A stretch of 64,000 nt of DNA from Micromonospora lupini (GTDB lineage: Bacteria; Actinomycetota; Actinomycetes; Mycobacteriales; Micromonosporaceae), in NCBI RefSeq assembly GCF_026342015.1, contig NZ_JAPENL010000001.1, positions 1,116,001 to 1,180,000 of the forward strand, given 5' to 3'. Every line of letters begins with the position of its first letter. The stretch's first letter is position 1. The notes under the pieces were generated by a model that saw nothing but the letters and a program-made list of their open reading frames with translations, was not told where the DNA came from and did not search any database. Made by a program: the position numbers and the translations under genes. Of the stretch, positions 8,656 through 17,660 are shown in pieces.

Positions 8656-9151
8656 TGGGCAGCTCCCCGAGGCGCACCGAGAGCCGGTCGTCGGTGATGG
8701 TTTCGAACTGGACCTGCACCTGGAGGGTGCGGGAGGAGCGCAGCGCGGCCGCCGCGGCGTCGTCGGCACGGCCCGCGCCGAGCCGACCGTCGTCGAGGTT
8801 CACGTCGACGATCTTGCGGACCCGGGGATCGCGGTCGAGCAGCGTGATGATGCCGATGCGGACCTGCTCGCGGATGAGGTTCGGCTCGATCTGCTCGGCG
8901 AGCGCGTTGAGCCCGTCGAAGCCGAAGGTGGCGTCGAAGACGTTCGAGCCGCGCAGCGTGGTCAGCGCCACCGCGAGGCTCTGCGCCACGTTGCCGGTGC
9001 CTTCGACGAGGGCCAGCGCCCGGCCGTTCGGACCGTCGTCGAAGACGATGTCGCGCGCCAGGTCCACCCCCGGCATGGTGGGTTCGAAGGCGAGGCCCCA
9101 GCCGAGGTAGCGGCGCTGGGCGGCCTGCCGTTCCCGCTCGGTACGGTCCAC
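8648..9151 (-). CDS. gp25/GPW-like baseplate protein
   Basis: A 167-residue member of the GPW/gp25 family. The hallmark lies in the second half: LIREQVRIGIITLLDRDPRVRKIVDVNLDD, where the E and R residues contact the sheath in phage and T6SS relatives (TssE). It is longer at the N terminus than phage gp25 (about 130 residues). It joins the sheath to the baseplate. GTG start at 9151 with one base to the previous stop; the 3' end overlaps the J-like gene. Confidence 0.88.
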   Translation of the reverse strand: MDRTERERQAAQRRYLGWGLAFEPTMPGVDLARDIVFDDGPNGRALALVEGTGNVAQSLAVALTTLRGSNVFDATFGFDGLNALAEQIEPNLIREQVRIGIITLLDRDPRVRKIVDVNLDDGRLGAGRADDAAAAALRSSRTLQVQVQFETITDDRLSVRLGELPSV

Positions 9152-9152
9152 C

Positions 9153-9476
9153 TCAGACCGCCTTCAGCTTGGTCTGCCCGGCGGTGGCCGACAGGCCGGG
9201 GGTGCTGCCGTCGGTGGCGCCGCTGAGGGTGGCCAGCGCCACCCCGACCCCGCCGACGTGCAGCTTCTGGGCGGCGCCTGTCGCCGACACCACCTTCTTG
9301 CACTGCACGGTGGAGCTGCTGTCGGTGATCGCGCACCCGGTCACCGACTTGCCGGTGATGCCGTCGAGGCGTGTCACCTGGGCGCCTGCCACGACAAGCT
9401 TCGCCTGCCCGGCCGGGGTGACAGTGCCCTGACTCGGGCAGTGCACGTCGCTCGACGTGGTGAGCACGAAGGCCAT
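9153..9476 (-). CDS. PAAR-like spike-tip protein
   Basis: A 107-residue beta-rich protein starting MAFVLTTSSDVHCPSQGTV, with conserved H and C residues (HC near residue 12, GCAI, QCKKV). This pattern fits the small PAAR-like tips of eCIS and contractile phages that cap the VgrG-like spike and coordinate a metal by His/Cys. Ten bases follow the VgrG-like stop, consistent with production together. Tip proteins pierce the target envelope or attach effectors. Assignment rests on size, residue pattern and synteny. Confidence 0.72.
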   Translation of the reverse strand: MAFVLTTSSDVHCPSQGTVTPAGQAKLVVAGAQVTRLDGITGKSVTGCAITDSSSTVQCKKVVSATGAAQKLHVGGVGVALATLSGATDGSTPGLSATAGQTKLKAV

Positions 9477-9486
9477 CTCGATCTCC

Positions 9487-11514
9487 TCAGTGGATGTTCA
9501 TCGCGTTGTCGACCTGGACGTCGACGTCGGCGGCGGCGATGCTGACCGTGCCGCCGCTGATGTTCACCGCGCCGTTGCCCGCGTCCAGGTCGATCCGGGT
9601 GCCGGTGATGGTGATCGAGCCGTCCTGCTTCATGACGATCGACGAGCCGCCGGCGGCGTGCTCGATGGTGATGCTGTCGGCCTCGTCGGCGCGGGCCGGG
9701 CGCTGACCGCGCCCCTGCAACTGGGCACGGCCCACCCGCACGGTCAGCTCACCCAGCTCGATGACCCGGTTGCCGTCGCCGTCGGTGAGGTCGTGCGCCA
9801 CCTTGCCGTCGTGGTCGGCGGGCACGACCGTGTCGCCGATCGACGAGCGGCTGTTGGTGGCCACCCCGACCGGCAGGGACAGCCACCAGTCCCCCGGCTG
9901 GGACACCGGGGCGTGCCCGGTCGGCCAGAGCGCGCCCACCTCGACCGGGTCGTCGGGTGCGCCGTTGCGGTAGGCGAGCGCCACCCGGGTGCCCGGGTAA
10001 CGGGGCAGGATGAGCCCGCAGCCGCCCCACGCGAACGGGGTCAGGTAGGTCACCCCGGGCAGCGGCGCGGGCTGATCCCTGCGTACCGGCAGGCGACGGG
10101 CCGCGTTGGGCCTGCCGTCCGGGCGGACCAGGCCCTCCCACACCGTCTCGGTCTGGGCCGGCGGCTCGACCGCGCCGCTGGCGTTTGTGGCCGCCGCGCG
10201 GACCTCGCCGATCTCCAGGCCGCGCGTCTCGCCCCGGGCCGCGCGGGCCACCCTGCGGACCGCCTCGGCGGCGGCCACCCCTGGCGAGGATGCCGGGCCG
10301 GCCGGCTCGGCGGCGGCCACACCTGACGCGTCGCTCCAGGTGTCCCACGCCTGGGCGCCGGAGGTGACCTCGACGCCCTGCACGACAGTCACGAACCCGG
10401 CGGTACGCGACAGGGTGTGCCGGGCGGCGCTGAGGTAGAGCAGCTTCGCGCCCGCGCCCAGCTCACCCGTCGACGGGGCGAACGGGGCCGCGAACGAGCC
10501 GAGCAGCGCCGCGCCCACACTGCCAAGCGTGGTGGCCTCGTCCACCGCCGGCGGATCGAAGCACACCAGGTCACCGGGCTTCAGGTCGGGGCGGCCCTTG
10601 AGGGTGAGCGTCCACGCGCGACGGCGCGGCGCGGCGGTGCCGCCGGCCTCGGTGGCCGCGTACGGGTCGGTGTCCTGGGTGCCGTTCTCGGTGCACTCCA
10701 GCAGGCCGGTGGCGAGGGTGAGCGGCTTCGGCTCCCCCTCCGGGTACGGGATCGGCCGCTTGCCCACGTGCACGGTGCCGTCGCGGATCAGCAGCATCCC
10801 CCGCCCGTACGCGTTGAGCGACTGCTGCACCGCGCCGCCGATGCGCTCCAGGGCGGCGCGGTAGAGCAGGCCGGCCCCGAAGGCGACCCGCTCGTCGCCG
10901 GCCGCCTCGGTGGCGCCGGAGGTCATCGTGCCGTCCGGGTTGGCGCCCCACCCGGTCACGTCGACCCTTGTCCGCTCGCCGATGGCCCGGATCGCGGCCG
11001 TGAAGGTGGTCGCCTCGAACCGTTCGGCGATGCGCTGCCCGAGCCGGGCGTACGCCTGCTCGACGAGTGTCAGTTCGGTGTCGTACGTCCGCTCGCCGGT
11101 GAGCCGACGCACCTTTGTCACCCGCAGCACGGCGACGAGCGCCTGGGTCAGCTCGGCCGGGGTCGGGCCGGCGTTCACGCCGACCAGGTTGGTGAAGAAC
11201 GCGCCGACCGAGGTGTTGGCGTCACGCCAGTACAGGTGCAGTTTCGCCACCAGCGGCGGTTGCCCCTCGGCGGTGCGCAGCGCCGCGAAGTGCTCGTCGA
11301 TCAGCCCCTGCACGGTGATCGTGTACGCGCCGGGGCCCAGCCCGTCGGGCAGCGCGGCGTCGATGGCCGCGTAGTAGTCGGCGCTGGACAGGGTGAGCGC
11401 GACGTCCGGGCTGAGCCCGGTCGGGGTCTCCCGGTGAAACGTGAGGGTCCAGCCGGCGTCGTTGCCGACCGCACCCTGGCGTACCTGGCCGGTCTGGAAC
11501 GGCGTGAGCGTCAC
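9487..11514 (-). CDS. VgrG-like spike (gpD/gp27-gp5-like)
   Basis: The 675-residue protein combines a phage late-control D-like hub (residues about 1-350) with an OB-fold (YPGTRVALAYRNGAPDDPVEVGAL) and a C-terminal beta-helix of short repeats (SITIEHAAGGSSIVMKQDG, ITITGTRIDLDAGNGAVNI). It forms the trimeric spike at the end of the tube. The GTG at 11514 overlaps the stop of the upstream gene (GTGA); the longer ATG frame upstream is only a shadow of that gene. No C-terminal effector domain is visible; the beta-helix ends the protein, so cargo would be separate. Confidence 0.88.
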   Translation of the reverse strand: MTLTPFQTGQVRQGAVGNDAGWTLTFHRETPTGLSPDVALTLSSADYYAAIDAALPDGLGPGAYTITVQGLIDEHFAALRTAEGQPPLVAKLHLYWRDANTSVGAFFTNLVGVNAGPTPAELTQALVAVLRVTKVRRLTGERTYDTELTLVEQAYARLGQRIAERFEATTFTAAIRAIGERTRVDVTGWGANPDGTMTSGATEAAGDERVAFGAGLLYRAALERIGGAVQQSLNAYGRGMLLIRDGTVHVGKRPIPYPEGEPKPLTLATGLLECTENGTQDTDPYAATEAGGTAAPRRRAWTLTLKGRPDLKPGDLVCFDPPAVDEATTLGSVGAALLGSFAAPFAPSTGELGAGAKLLYLSAARHTLSRTAGFVTVVQGVEVTSGAQAWDTWSDASGVAAAEPAGPASSPGVAAAEAVRRVARAARGETRGLEIGEVRAAATNASGAVEPPAQTETVWEGLVRPDGRPNAARRLPVRRDQPAPLPGVTYLTPFAWGGCGLILPRYPGTRVALAYRNGAPDDPVEVGALWPTGHAPVSQPGDWWLSLPVGVATNSRSSIGDTVVPADHDGKVAHDLTDGDGNRVIELGELTVRVGRAQLQGRGQRPARADEADSITIEHAAGGSSIVMKQDGSITITGTRIDLDAGNGAVNISGGTVSIAAADVDVQVDNAMNIH

Positions 11515-12176
11515 CGCAGCACCCTCCGCATCTTCTTGTCGAGCAGGTAGCGGTAGCGCAGCCTGCCGGGGCCCAGCTCGGATTCGACGCGCTGAGCGGG
11601 TGGGCGGCGACGCCAGACGAACTCGTTGATCGGCGGCGGCCCGAAGGTGTCGACCGCGCGGTCGGCGGGCCGCCAGGCCAGCGTCAGAGACGAGCCGTAG
11701 TCGCCGGAGCCGCGTACCGTCCCGGCGTGCAGCAGCCAGGCGAGCACGACCACCTCGACGGCGACCGGGGCGGCGGCGCGAGCGGGCGGCGCGGTGACGT
11801 CGACAGGCGGGCCGGCGTCGGGGCAGACCCGGCGCAGGCCGGCGGCGAGCGGCACCGAGCCGAGGATCCGGGTGCCCTGGCGGACGACCAGGCGCAGCGG
11901 CACCCGGCCGACCAGGGCCGGCGTCCGGGGCGTGGCGGGCGGCGCGGGTCGGGGCGTCAGGTCGTCGGCGGAGGTGCTGACCACGGCGAGGGGGTCGGTG
12001 GCGAGCCACTGCCGGGCCAGCCCGGTGGGCAGGATCAGCACCGCGTGCACGCCGCCGCCCAGCTCGACGCGGTGCGGCAGGCCGGCGGTGAGGCTCTGCC
12101 GGACCTCGGTGAACCCGGCGGGAACCTCGACGGGTGTCTCCGGCAGCAGGTAGCGGTCGATCGGGAACGGTGGCAT
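11511..12176 (-). CDS. injection-system protein preceding the spike gene, unassigned
   Basis: This 221-residue protein occupies the place where eCIS and myophage clusters encode the LysM/gpX-type spike adaptor (Afp7 position). I see no clear LysM repeat. It is rich in P, A, V and R, with a beta-rich start (EVRQSLTAGLPHRVELGGGVHAVLIL) and a basic C terminus (RYRYLLDKKMRRVLR). The ATG overlaps the previous stop by one base and the 3' end overlaps the spike start, so it is translationally coupled to both. A hub-adaptor role is inferred from position only. Confidence 0.6.
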   Translation of the reverse strand: MPPFPIDRYLLPETPVEVPAGFTEVRQSLTAGLPHRVELGGGVHAVLILPTGLARQWLATDPLAVVSTSADDLTPRPAPPATPRTPALVGRVPLRLVVRQGTRILGSVPLAAGLRRVCPDAGPPVDVTAPPARAAAPVAVEVVVLAWLLHAGTVRGSGDYGSSLTLAWRPADRAVDTFGPPPINEFVWRRRPPAQRVESELGPGRLRYRYLLDKKMRRVLR

Positions 12177-12673
12177 CAGTTGCCCAACCCGTCGGCGAGC
12201 GCGCCGACTCCGATGCTGGCCACGTCGAGCAGCTTGCCGAGCAGGCTGGGACGGGGCACGTGGACGAGGGTGATTGTGGTGTCCAGGACGTCGCGGCGGG
12301 CGGCCGAGGCGTTGAAGGTCAACGACTGCACCTGCATGTCGGTGCGGATGGTCATCGACGTGACGAGGATGAGCCCGCCGAACTTCCCCCCGGAGTACGC
12401 CGCCAGGGCGGTGCCGCGTTTGCTGGCCTCGGCCATCGTCTCCAGGGCGAACTTCCAGCCGTAGCGCTCGGGACCGACGAGCACCCCGGTCAGCGTGATG
12501 GTGTCGTCGTGGGTGGCCACGATGGCCTTGTGCGCGGTGGAGCCGATCGGTGGCAGGTGGTAGGTCTCGGCCAGCGAGATGGCGGTGACCGCCCAGATCG
12601 GGATGGGCAGGATCCCGTCGCTGATGATCGCGGACGGGACCGTGCCGTACCGCATGAAGCTGGTGGTGGCCAT
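12176..12673 (-). CDS. small tail/baseplate protein of the injection system
   Basis: The 165-residue protein has a beta-rich middle (HDDTITLTGVLVGPERYGWKFALETMAEA, GGLILVTSMTIRTDMQVQSLTFNASAARRDVLDTTITLV) and a hydrophobic C terminus (LLDVASIGVGALADGLGN). The middle resembles P2 gpU-type tail proteins, a weak similarity judged by eye. The ATG at 12673 was chosen because it follows the preceding stop by two bases; the longer frame runs back inside the neighbouring gene. Likely structural, but not assignable with certainty. Confidence 0.6.
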   Translation of the reverse strand: MATTSFMRYGTVPSAIISDGILPIPIWAVTAISLAETYHLPPIGSTAHKAIVATHDDTITLTGVLVGPERYGWKFALETMAEASKRGTALAAYSGGKFGGLILVTSMTIRTDMQVQSLTFNASAARRDVLDTTITLVHVPRPSLLGKLLDVASIGVGALADGLGN

Positions 12674-12675
12674 GG

Positions 12676-14151
12676 TCAGCGCCCTCCGGTTGGTGGCAGC
12701 GGCACCGGCGTGCCGGTGGGTTCGACGGCCAGGCCCAGGTCGCGCAGCGCCTGGGTGATCTCGCGGACCTCGCCCGCGGCGCTTGTCACCCGCAGCCGCA
12801 GTCGCCGCGCCTCCAGGGCCGCGCTGATCCGCGCGGGTCGGGTGGACGCGGAGCCGCGCCTGTTGATCCGGTCGATCTCGGCGGCGGCGTCCTCCATCCG
12901 GGAGATCGCGTCGAGGATCCGTGGGTCGGGTGTGAAGCCGGGGTCGTCGCGTTGCAGACGGGCGATGGCGTCGCGGAAGTCGGCGGCGTCGCGGCGCAGG
13001 TTGGTGACCAGGTTGTCGGTGAGCGCGCTGACCCCGCCGACGCTCGGGGCGCGGTGCGACTTGTCGTCGATCAGCCACACCCAGCCGTCGTGGCCGATGC
13101 CGACGAGGTCGGTGCCGGCGACCTTGACGTTGGCGTCCGGTCCCTTGAGGAACAGCTCGATGCTGCTCAGCGAGAACGCCGCGCTGTACTCACCGAGGAC
13201 GCCCCGGCCGTAGGTGACCATGTCGTGGCGCAGGTAGGCGCGGAAGCCGGGGCCGTCGTCGGCGCGGCCGCCCCGGTCCCGGAAGCGCCGCCACAGGGTC
13301 GCCAGGGCCTCCGGGTTGTGCACGGCGAGCTGCTGGGTGAGCCAGACGTCGCCGCCGGCCACCACGGCCCGCAGCTCCGGGTCACCGATGCGGGCCAGGG
13401 CCTCGGCGAGACGGGCGTCGCTCATCTGCAGACCGCGCGAGCGCGCCCGACCGAGGTCGTCGACGGCGGTACGCAGACGGGCCACCTCGTCGGGGGTGAG
13501 CCGGCCGCCCAGGCGGGTCTCCAGGTCGGCGACGGCCGCCCGCTTGCCGCCCTCGCTCTCGGCGGCCACCGCACGCCACAGCGCGGCCGGTTCCAGCTCG
13601 GCGGCGCGGCGCAGCGCGGCCTGCCGGTCCGCCGGCATGGCCCGGAACGCGTCACCGACGATCGCGGCCGGCTCGGCGTGCCGACCGGCCGCGCCGCCGC
13701 CGTCGAACTCGCGCAGCAGCGAGTCGGCGTACGCGGCGGAGTCGTCGGCCAGCCGCAGCGGCGCGTCGCCCACGATGCCGTCGCGGGGTCGGCTCAGCTC
13801 GCGCATCTCGGTGTTGAGCTGGTCGAAGTACTCCCCGAGAGTCGCCACCCGCACCCCCTCGGGCAGGGTGCCGCCCTCCAACACGTGGTCGAGGATCGCG
13901 GCGATGTTGTCCCGCAGCACTGTGATGCGTTCCAGCCGGTTGAGCGCATTGCCCAGGTGCAGGTCACCGACGTCGTCGACGATGCGGCGGATGAGGTGTT
14001 CCAGCAGGCGGCGGGAGCGCACCTCGCCGGCCTCGCTGTGCGCGGCGATGGTCCGCATGAACTGGCGCAGCCGGGGGTTCGCGTCGGCGGCGGCGTGCAC
14101 GGCGGCGGCGTCGAGGAACCGGCCGGCGCGGAACCGGCGCGGCCCGGTCAC
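12676..14151 (-). CDS. injection-cluster protein with PD-(D/E)XK nuclease-like signature
   Basis: The 491-residue protein is mainly helical up to about residue 320. It then shows a strand-D-strand-DxK arrangement: GTDLVGIG with D348, then WVWLIDDKSHR with D362 and K364, preceded by a helix SSIELFLKG. The spacing fits the PD-(D/E)XK nuclease fold found in restriction enzymes and polymorphic toxins. It is encoded between the large accessory protein and the baseplate genes, with a GTG start overlapping the previous stop (GTGA). It could be a cargo nuclease loaded in the tube, or a structural protein in which the signature arose by chance. No immunity gene is recognisable next to it. Confidence 0.5.
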   Translation of the reverse strand: MTGPRRFRAGRFLDAAAVHAAADANPRLRQFMRTIAAHSEAGEVRSRRLLEHLIRRIVDDVGDLHLGNALNRLERITVLRDNIAAILDHVLEGGTLPEGVRVATLGEYFDQLNTEMRELSRPRDGIVGDAPLRLADDSAAYADSLLREFDGGGAAGRHAEPAAIVGDAFRAMPADRQAALRRAAELEPAALWRAVAAESEGGKRAAVADLETRLGGRLTPDEVARLRTAVDDLGRARSRGLQMSDARLAEALARIGDPELRAVVAGGDVWLTQQLAVHNPEALATLWRRFRDRGGRADDGPGFRAYLRHDMVTYGRGVLGEYSAAFSLSSIELFLKGPDANVKVAGTDLVGIGHDGWVWLIDDKSHRAPSVGGVSALTDNLVTNLRRDAADFRDAIARLQRDDPGFTPDPRILDAISRMEDAAAEIDRINRRGSASTRPARISAALEARRLRLRVTSAAGEVREITQALRDLGLAVEPTGTPVPLPPTGGR

Positions 14152-17100
14152 GGCCGCACCGCCGGCACGCGCGGGCCGGACGCGGCGGTGTGCGGCGAGT
14201 CGAGCACCATGAGGATGAACCGGGCGCCCTCCGGGCCGCCGACCGCGCCGCTGAGCATCGCCTCCCGCTCCACGTACGCGAGCACCGGCTCCATCAGCTT
14301 CTGCACGACCCGTTCCAGCACCTCGTTGAGCAGGATCTCGGTGAGGAACCCCTGCAGCAGGTCGCGGGAGGCGGCCTCGACGATCTGCCGGGTGACCCGG
14401 CGTACCACGTACCCCCGGGCGGCGCGCAGCCCCGCGCGGACGCCGAAGCGCAGCGCGACCCGGCCGCCGCGCACGGCCGCGCCGCCGATGGTGCCGGCCT
14501 CGGGGATCAGCGACAGGGCCAGCCCGAGGTACGCGGCGAACAGCTCGACCTCGACCTCGGTGCGGGTCAGCACCAGCTCCGGGTCGAGCATGGACTCGTA
14601 GAGGCGCTCGCGCTGGTGGGCGTGCGCCACGTCGACGGCGGCGACTGCCACCCCGACCACGAAGCCCAGCGGCGGGCAGAGCAGCGACAACGCGATGATC
14701 CCCACCATGATGGCGAACGCGCTCAGCGCCTCCCGGCCCAGCTCGGTGCCGAACAGGTCGTCGACGCCCGTGGCGTAGTAGAGGTTGCCGCCGAAAAACT
14801 CGCCGAGCTGCTGGTGGGTGACCAGGTGGACCCCCTGCAACGCGAAGCGTCCACCGGGGATTGTCGCCGACGGGATGTGCTCGCTGATCCGGCTGGACCG
14901 GAAGGCGAACCGCGCGTCGGTGCGGGCGCGGCCCAGCATCTCGGTGTTGTTGCGCCGCATGTCCTGTAGCACCCGCCACAGCTCGCCGCGGATCGCCGAC
15001 CGGTCACCGGCGAAGCGGGCCAGCACGTCGGGTAGGTCGGTGATCTGCTTGACCAGCGGGTCGATTCCCTCGGCCTCGCCGCGTTGGATGACCAACGCCT
15101 GCTCGATCTCGGCGAGGGTCCACAGCACCGCGTGGGAGTCGCGGATCCGCGTGGCGCCGTCGCGTTCGACGACCTCGCCGGCCGCGCCGGGGCTGGTCAG
15201 GGTGGCCTCGGCGGCGAGGAACGCGCTGGAGATGGCGCGGGCCGCCCCGTACCAGGCGGTGGACGGGTTGGCCACGCTGACCGTGGCGAGAACGCCACCG
15301 CCGGCGTCGGTGTGCGCAGCCGTCCACCGCGCGGCCTCGTGGCGGCGCAGCCGATCGCGCAGCCCCTGCAGCTCGGCGTAGTCGGTGAGCTGGGAGACGA
15401 TCAACCGCTCGAAGATCGGCGCGTACTGGTCGAAGCGGGCGATCCGCGCGTCGATGCCGGTGCGTGAGCTGAGCAGCAGTTGCACAAGCATTGCCTGGCT
15501 GCCGACGACGAACAGTTGCCCGACCGCGGCGTTGACGGCCGGGCTGAGCGCCTGGACGAAGTGCAGGTTCCAGGAGGCCGACGTGTCGATCCAGCCACCC
15601 TGGACGCGGGCGAAGTGCTCGGGCTGGCTGTAGCGGCGCATGACGAGCTGGGCGAGGTGGTCCAGGCGGGGCACCACGCCGGCCAGGTGGCGCAGGAACT
15701 GCACGGCGGGCGAGGCGACCGGCCGGAAGTCCAACGGGCCCAGCCCTCCGGTGCCCTGGGGTACGGGCCTGGTGAACGCCTCGCGCTCGGCCGCCCCGAC
15801 CAACAGGCTGATGGCCGCGGCCCGGCCGCGCAGCACGGCGGCTGCCTGGAGGCAGAAGTTCGCCGGGTAGCGGCACGGCTCACCCATCTGCAGCCGGAAC
15901 GCGATGTCGTCCATCAGTCGGCGCAGCTCGTCGCCGTCCGCGCCGAGCGCGGCAAGCTCCGGTTCGCCGTTGAACGACGCACAGGCAGGCATCGCCGAGT
16001 GCCCCGCGCCGACGACGGGGAACCGGCTGCCCTCGGTGCCGGCCGGCGCGCTCGGGCTGCTCGGGTCGAAGACGAACCCGCCCCGGCGGCCGCCGCTGCC
16101 GTCACCGGTGCCGCCACCCGGGCTGGAGCCCGTGCCGGTGCCCGTGCCGCTGCCGCCGGTGCCGGTGCCCGTGCCGGCGCCGCCGGTGCCGCTCGGCCCG
16201 CTGCCGGACCCGGTGCCCGTGCCGGCGCCGCCCGGGCCCGGACCCGTGCCGTCGCCGATGCCGCCGCCGGGTGGCGCGTTCGGGTCCGGCGGGGCGGCCG
16301 GGTGCTGCTCGACGGTGATCGGCAGCAGGTTGGCCGTGCCGGTCCAGTGCATCGTGGCGTCGGTCTCCTCGGTGCCGACAAGCAGCAGGGACACCCCGCC
16401 GATGCTGACCACCACCAGGCAGGTAGGCGTCGCCCCGCCCACCGAGGCGAGGATCGCGTCGACCCGCCGGGTCACCTCGGCGTCGACGGCCCGCTCGATC
16501 TGCGCCTGGTACTCGTCCACGCTTGTGGTCTCGCCGCGCGGTGACGCGGTCCGCAGCCGCTGCCGGATGTCGGCGCTCAGCTCCTCGTCCACCATGGCGA
16601 CCAGGGCGTTCCGGTCGGCGACCGGTCGCCGCTGCACAGTCCCGGGCTGCGGGCTGGGCACCCGCTCCTCCACCTCGAAGTGCGGCTGCGGCGTGGCCCG
16701 GAACACCGTCTCACCGAACCGCTCGAACGTGAGGACCGACAGCGGGGTCGTGGTCACCATGATCGCCCAGACGGGTCGCCCGTCCGAGCCGACGACGCGG
16801 GCGATCACACCCTGCGGCGTGCCCGAGGGCAGACCACCGTGCTGGCGTACCGCCTCGCGGGCCAGCTCGGCGAAGTGGCCCGCCAGGTAGGTGGCCGGGC
16901 GCAGCAGCCACTGGTAGGTGACGCCGGGCGGCTCGTCGCCGTCCACAGGCACCTCGGCCGCGTCCCCACCGTCGTCGTAGGACGGCACCCGGTAGACGGC
17001 CAGCAGGTGCCGCATCCGAGACGCGTCGAACAGCTCGGTCGCCGGTCGGCTCAGCGGCGCGGCCACCCCTGCGGGCAGCCCCGGGTCGAGCCGCGCCGCG

Positions 17101-17375
17101 CCGATCACCTCGTCGATGCGCCGGCGCAGCCGGGCCTCGAAGGCCCGCCTGTCGTCCGGGGACACCCGTTCGGCGGCGGCGCCGGTCCAGCGGAAGTCCG
17201 GCGCTGCGGCGCGTACCTCCAGATAGCCGCCGCGCGGCGCGACGACCTCCTGCCGGGAGCGTTCCAGGGCGCGGGCCAGGGCCGCGGCGAGCGCGTCGGT
17301 CACGACCGCCGGCCGCTCGGTCACCGACCGGGCGTCCAGCCGGATCCGCAGCGGCACGTGCACCGAGATGGCCAC
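14148..17375 (-). CDS. 1075-residue injection-cluster protein with Gly-rich linker and hydrophobic C-terminal region
   Basis: The product has three parts. Residues 1-360 are a mixed domain of unknown type; about 360-435 is a linker of Gly, Thr, Ser and Pro; 435-1075 is largely helical. Around 885-920 lies a hydrophobic hairpin (FAIMVGIIALSLL, GFVVGVAVAAVDV), followed by another apolar stretch (YLGLALSLIPEAGTIGG). By position between tube and hub it could be the tape-measure protein; the Gly-rich linker and membrane-like hairpin also fit a membrane-active cargo toxin. GTG at 17375, two bases after the previous stop. Function not assigned. Confidence 0.6.
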   Translation of the reverse strand: MAISVHVPLRIRLDARSVTERPAVVTDALAAALARALERSRQEVVAPRGGYLEVRAAAPDFRWTGAAAERVSPDDRRAFEARLRRRIDEVIGAARLDPGLPAGVAAPLSRPATELFDASRMRHLLAVYRVPSYDDGGDAAEVPVDGDEPPGVTYQWLLRPATYLAGHFAELAREAVRQHGGLPSGTPQGVIARVVGSDGRPVWAIMVTTTPLSVLTFERFGETVFRATPQPHFEVEERVPSPQPGTVQRRPVADRNALVAMVDEELSADIRQRLRTASPRGETTSVDEYQAQIERAVDAEVTRRVDAILASVGGATPTCLVVVSIGGVSLLLVGTEETDATMHWTGTANLLPITVEQHPAAPPDPNAPPGGGIGDGTGPGPGGAGTGTGSGSGPSGTGGAGTGTGTGGSGTGTGTGSSPGGGTGDGSGGRRGGFVFDPSSPSAPAGTEGSRFPVVGAGHSAMPACASFNGEPELAALGADGDELRRLMDDIAFRLQMGEPCRYPANFCLQAAAVLRGRAAAISLLVGAAEREAFTRPVPQGTGGLGPLDFRPVASPAVQFLRHLAGVVPRLDHLAQLVMRRYSQPEHFARVQGGWIDTSASWNLHFVQALSPAVNAAVGQLFVVGSQAMLVQLLLSSRTGIDARIARFDQYAPIFERLIVSQLTDYAELQGLRDRLRRHEAARWTAAHTDAGGGVLATVSVANPSTAWYGAARAISSAFLAAEATLTSPGAAGEVVERDGATRIRDSHAVLWTLAEIEQALVIQRGEAEGIDPLVKQITDLPDVLARFAGDRSAIRGELWRVLQDMRRNNTEMLGRARTDARFAFRSSRISEHIPSATIPGGRFALQGVHLVTHQQLGEFFGGNLYYATGVDDLFGTELGREALSAFAIMVGIIALSLLCPPLGFVVGVAVAAVDVAHAHQRERLYESMLDPELVLTRTEVEVELFAAYLGLALSLIPEAGTIGGAAVRGGRVALRFGVRAGLRAARGYVVRRVTRQIVEAASRDLLQGFLTEILLNEVLERVVQKLMEPVLAYVEREAMLSGAVGGPEGARFILMVLDSPHTAASGPRVPAVRP
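16074..16290 (-). repeat. low-complexity Gly/Thr/Ser-coding repeat
   Basis: Repeated GGCACCGGC-type codons encode the flexible linker of the 1075-residue protein, in runs such as GTGTGSGSG and GTGTGTGG. Such tracts vary in length between strains by slippage. Confidence 0.8.
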
Positions 17376-17377
17376 CG

Positions 17378-17632
17378 TCAGAACCGCCCGTCCAGGTGCT
17401 CGGCGAGGCGGGCCAGCGCGAGGTCGGCGAGCGCGTCGGCATCGAGGGCGCCGCCGGCAGCGACCACCTCGATCTCCACCGGGAAGTGGTACGCGATGAC
17501 GGCGCGATCGTCCTCGGCCACCTGCTCGGCCTCCGCCTCGCTGCCGGCAGCCGGCAGCACCAGCTCACCCGCGTGCACCAGGGCCAGCCCGGTACGGGTG
17601 ACCCGGGCGGCGCGGCCCGCTCCGGTCGCCAT
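17378..17632 (-). CDS. small injection-cluster protein (84 residues)
   Basis: An 84-residue acidic protein with VHAGELVLPAAGSEAEAE near the N terminus and FPVEIEVVAAGGALDADALADLALARLAEHLDGRF at the C terminus (strand followed by a helix). ATG at 17632 has a clear GGAGG six bases upstream. It sits immediately after the tube gene, where myophages place tail-assembly chaperones and eCIS loci carry small unassigned genes. A chaperone role is inferred from position and size only. Confidence 0.6.
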   Translation of the reverse strand: MATGAGRAARVTRTGLALVHAGELVLPAAGSEAEAEQVAEDDRAVIAYHFPVEIEVVAAGGALDADALADLALARLAEHLDGRF

Positions 17633-17660
17633 CTGCTACCTCCGGTTCCTCGTCGCTCGG

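Noticed and set aside
5710..8697. 995-codon plus-strand open frame
   Set aside because: It is antisense to the baseplate genes, with low-complexity QG/RG/VG composition; the minus-strand J-like and gp25-like proteins are the real genes.
9487..12009. Longer start of the VgrG-like gene
   Set aside because: The extra part is a shadow of the upstream gene; the GTG at 11514 in the GTGA overlap is the expected coupled start.
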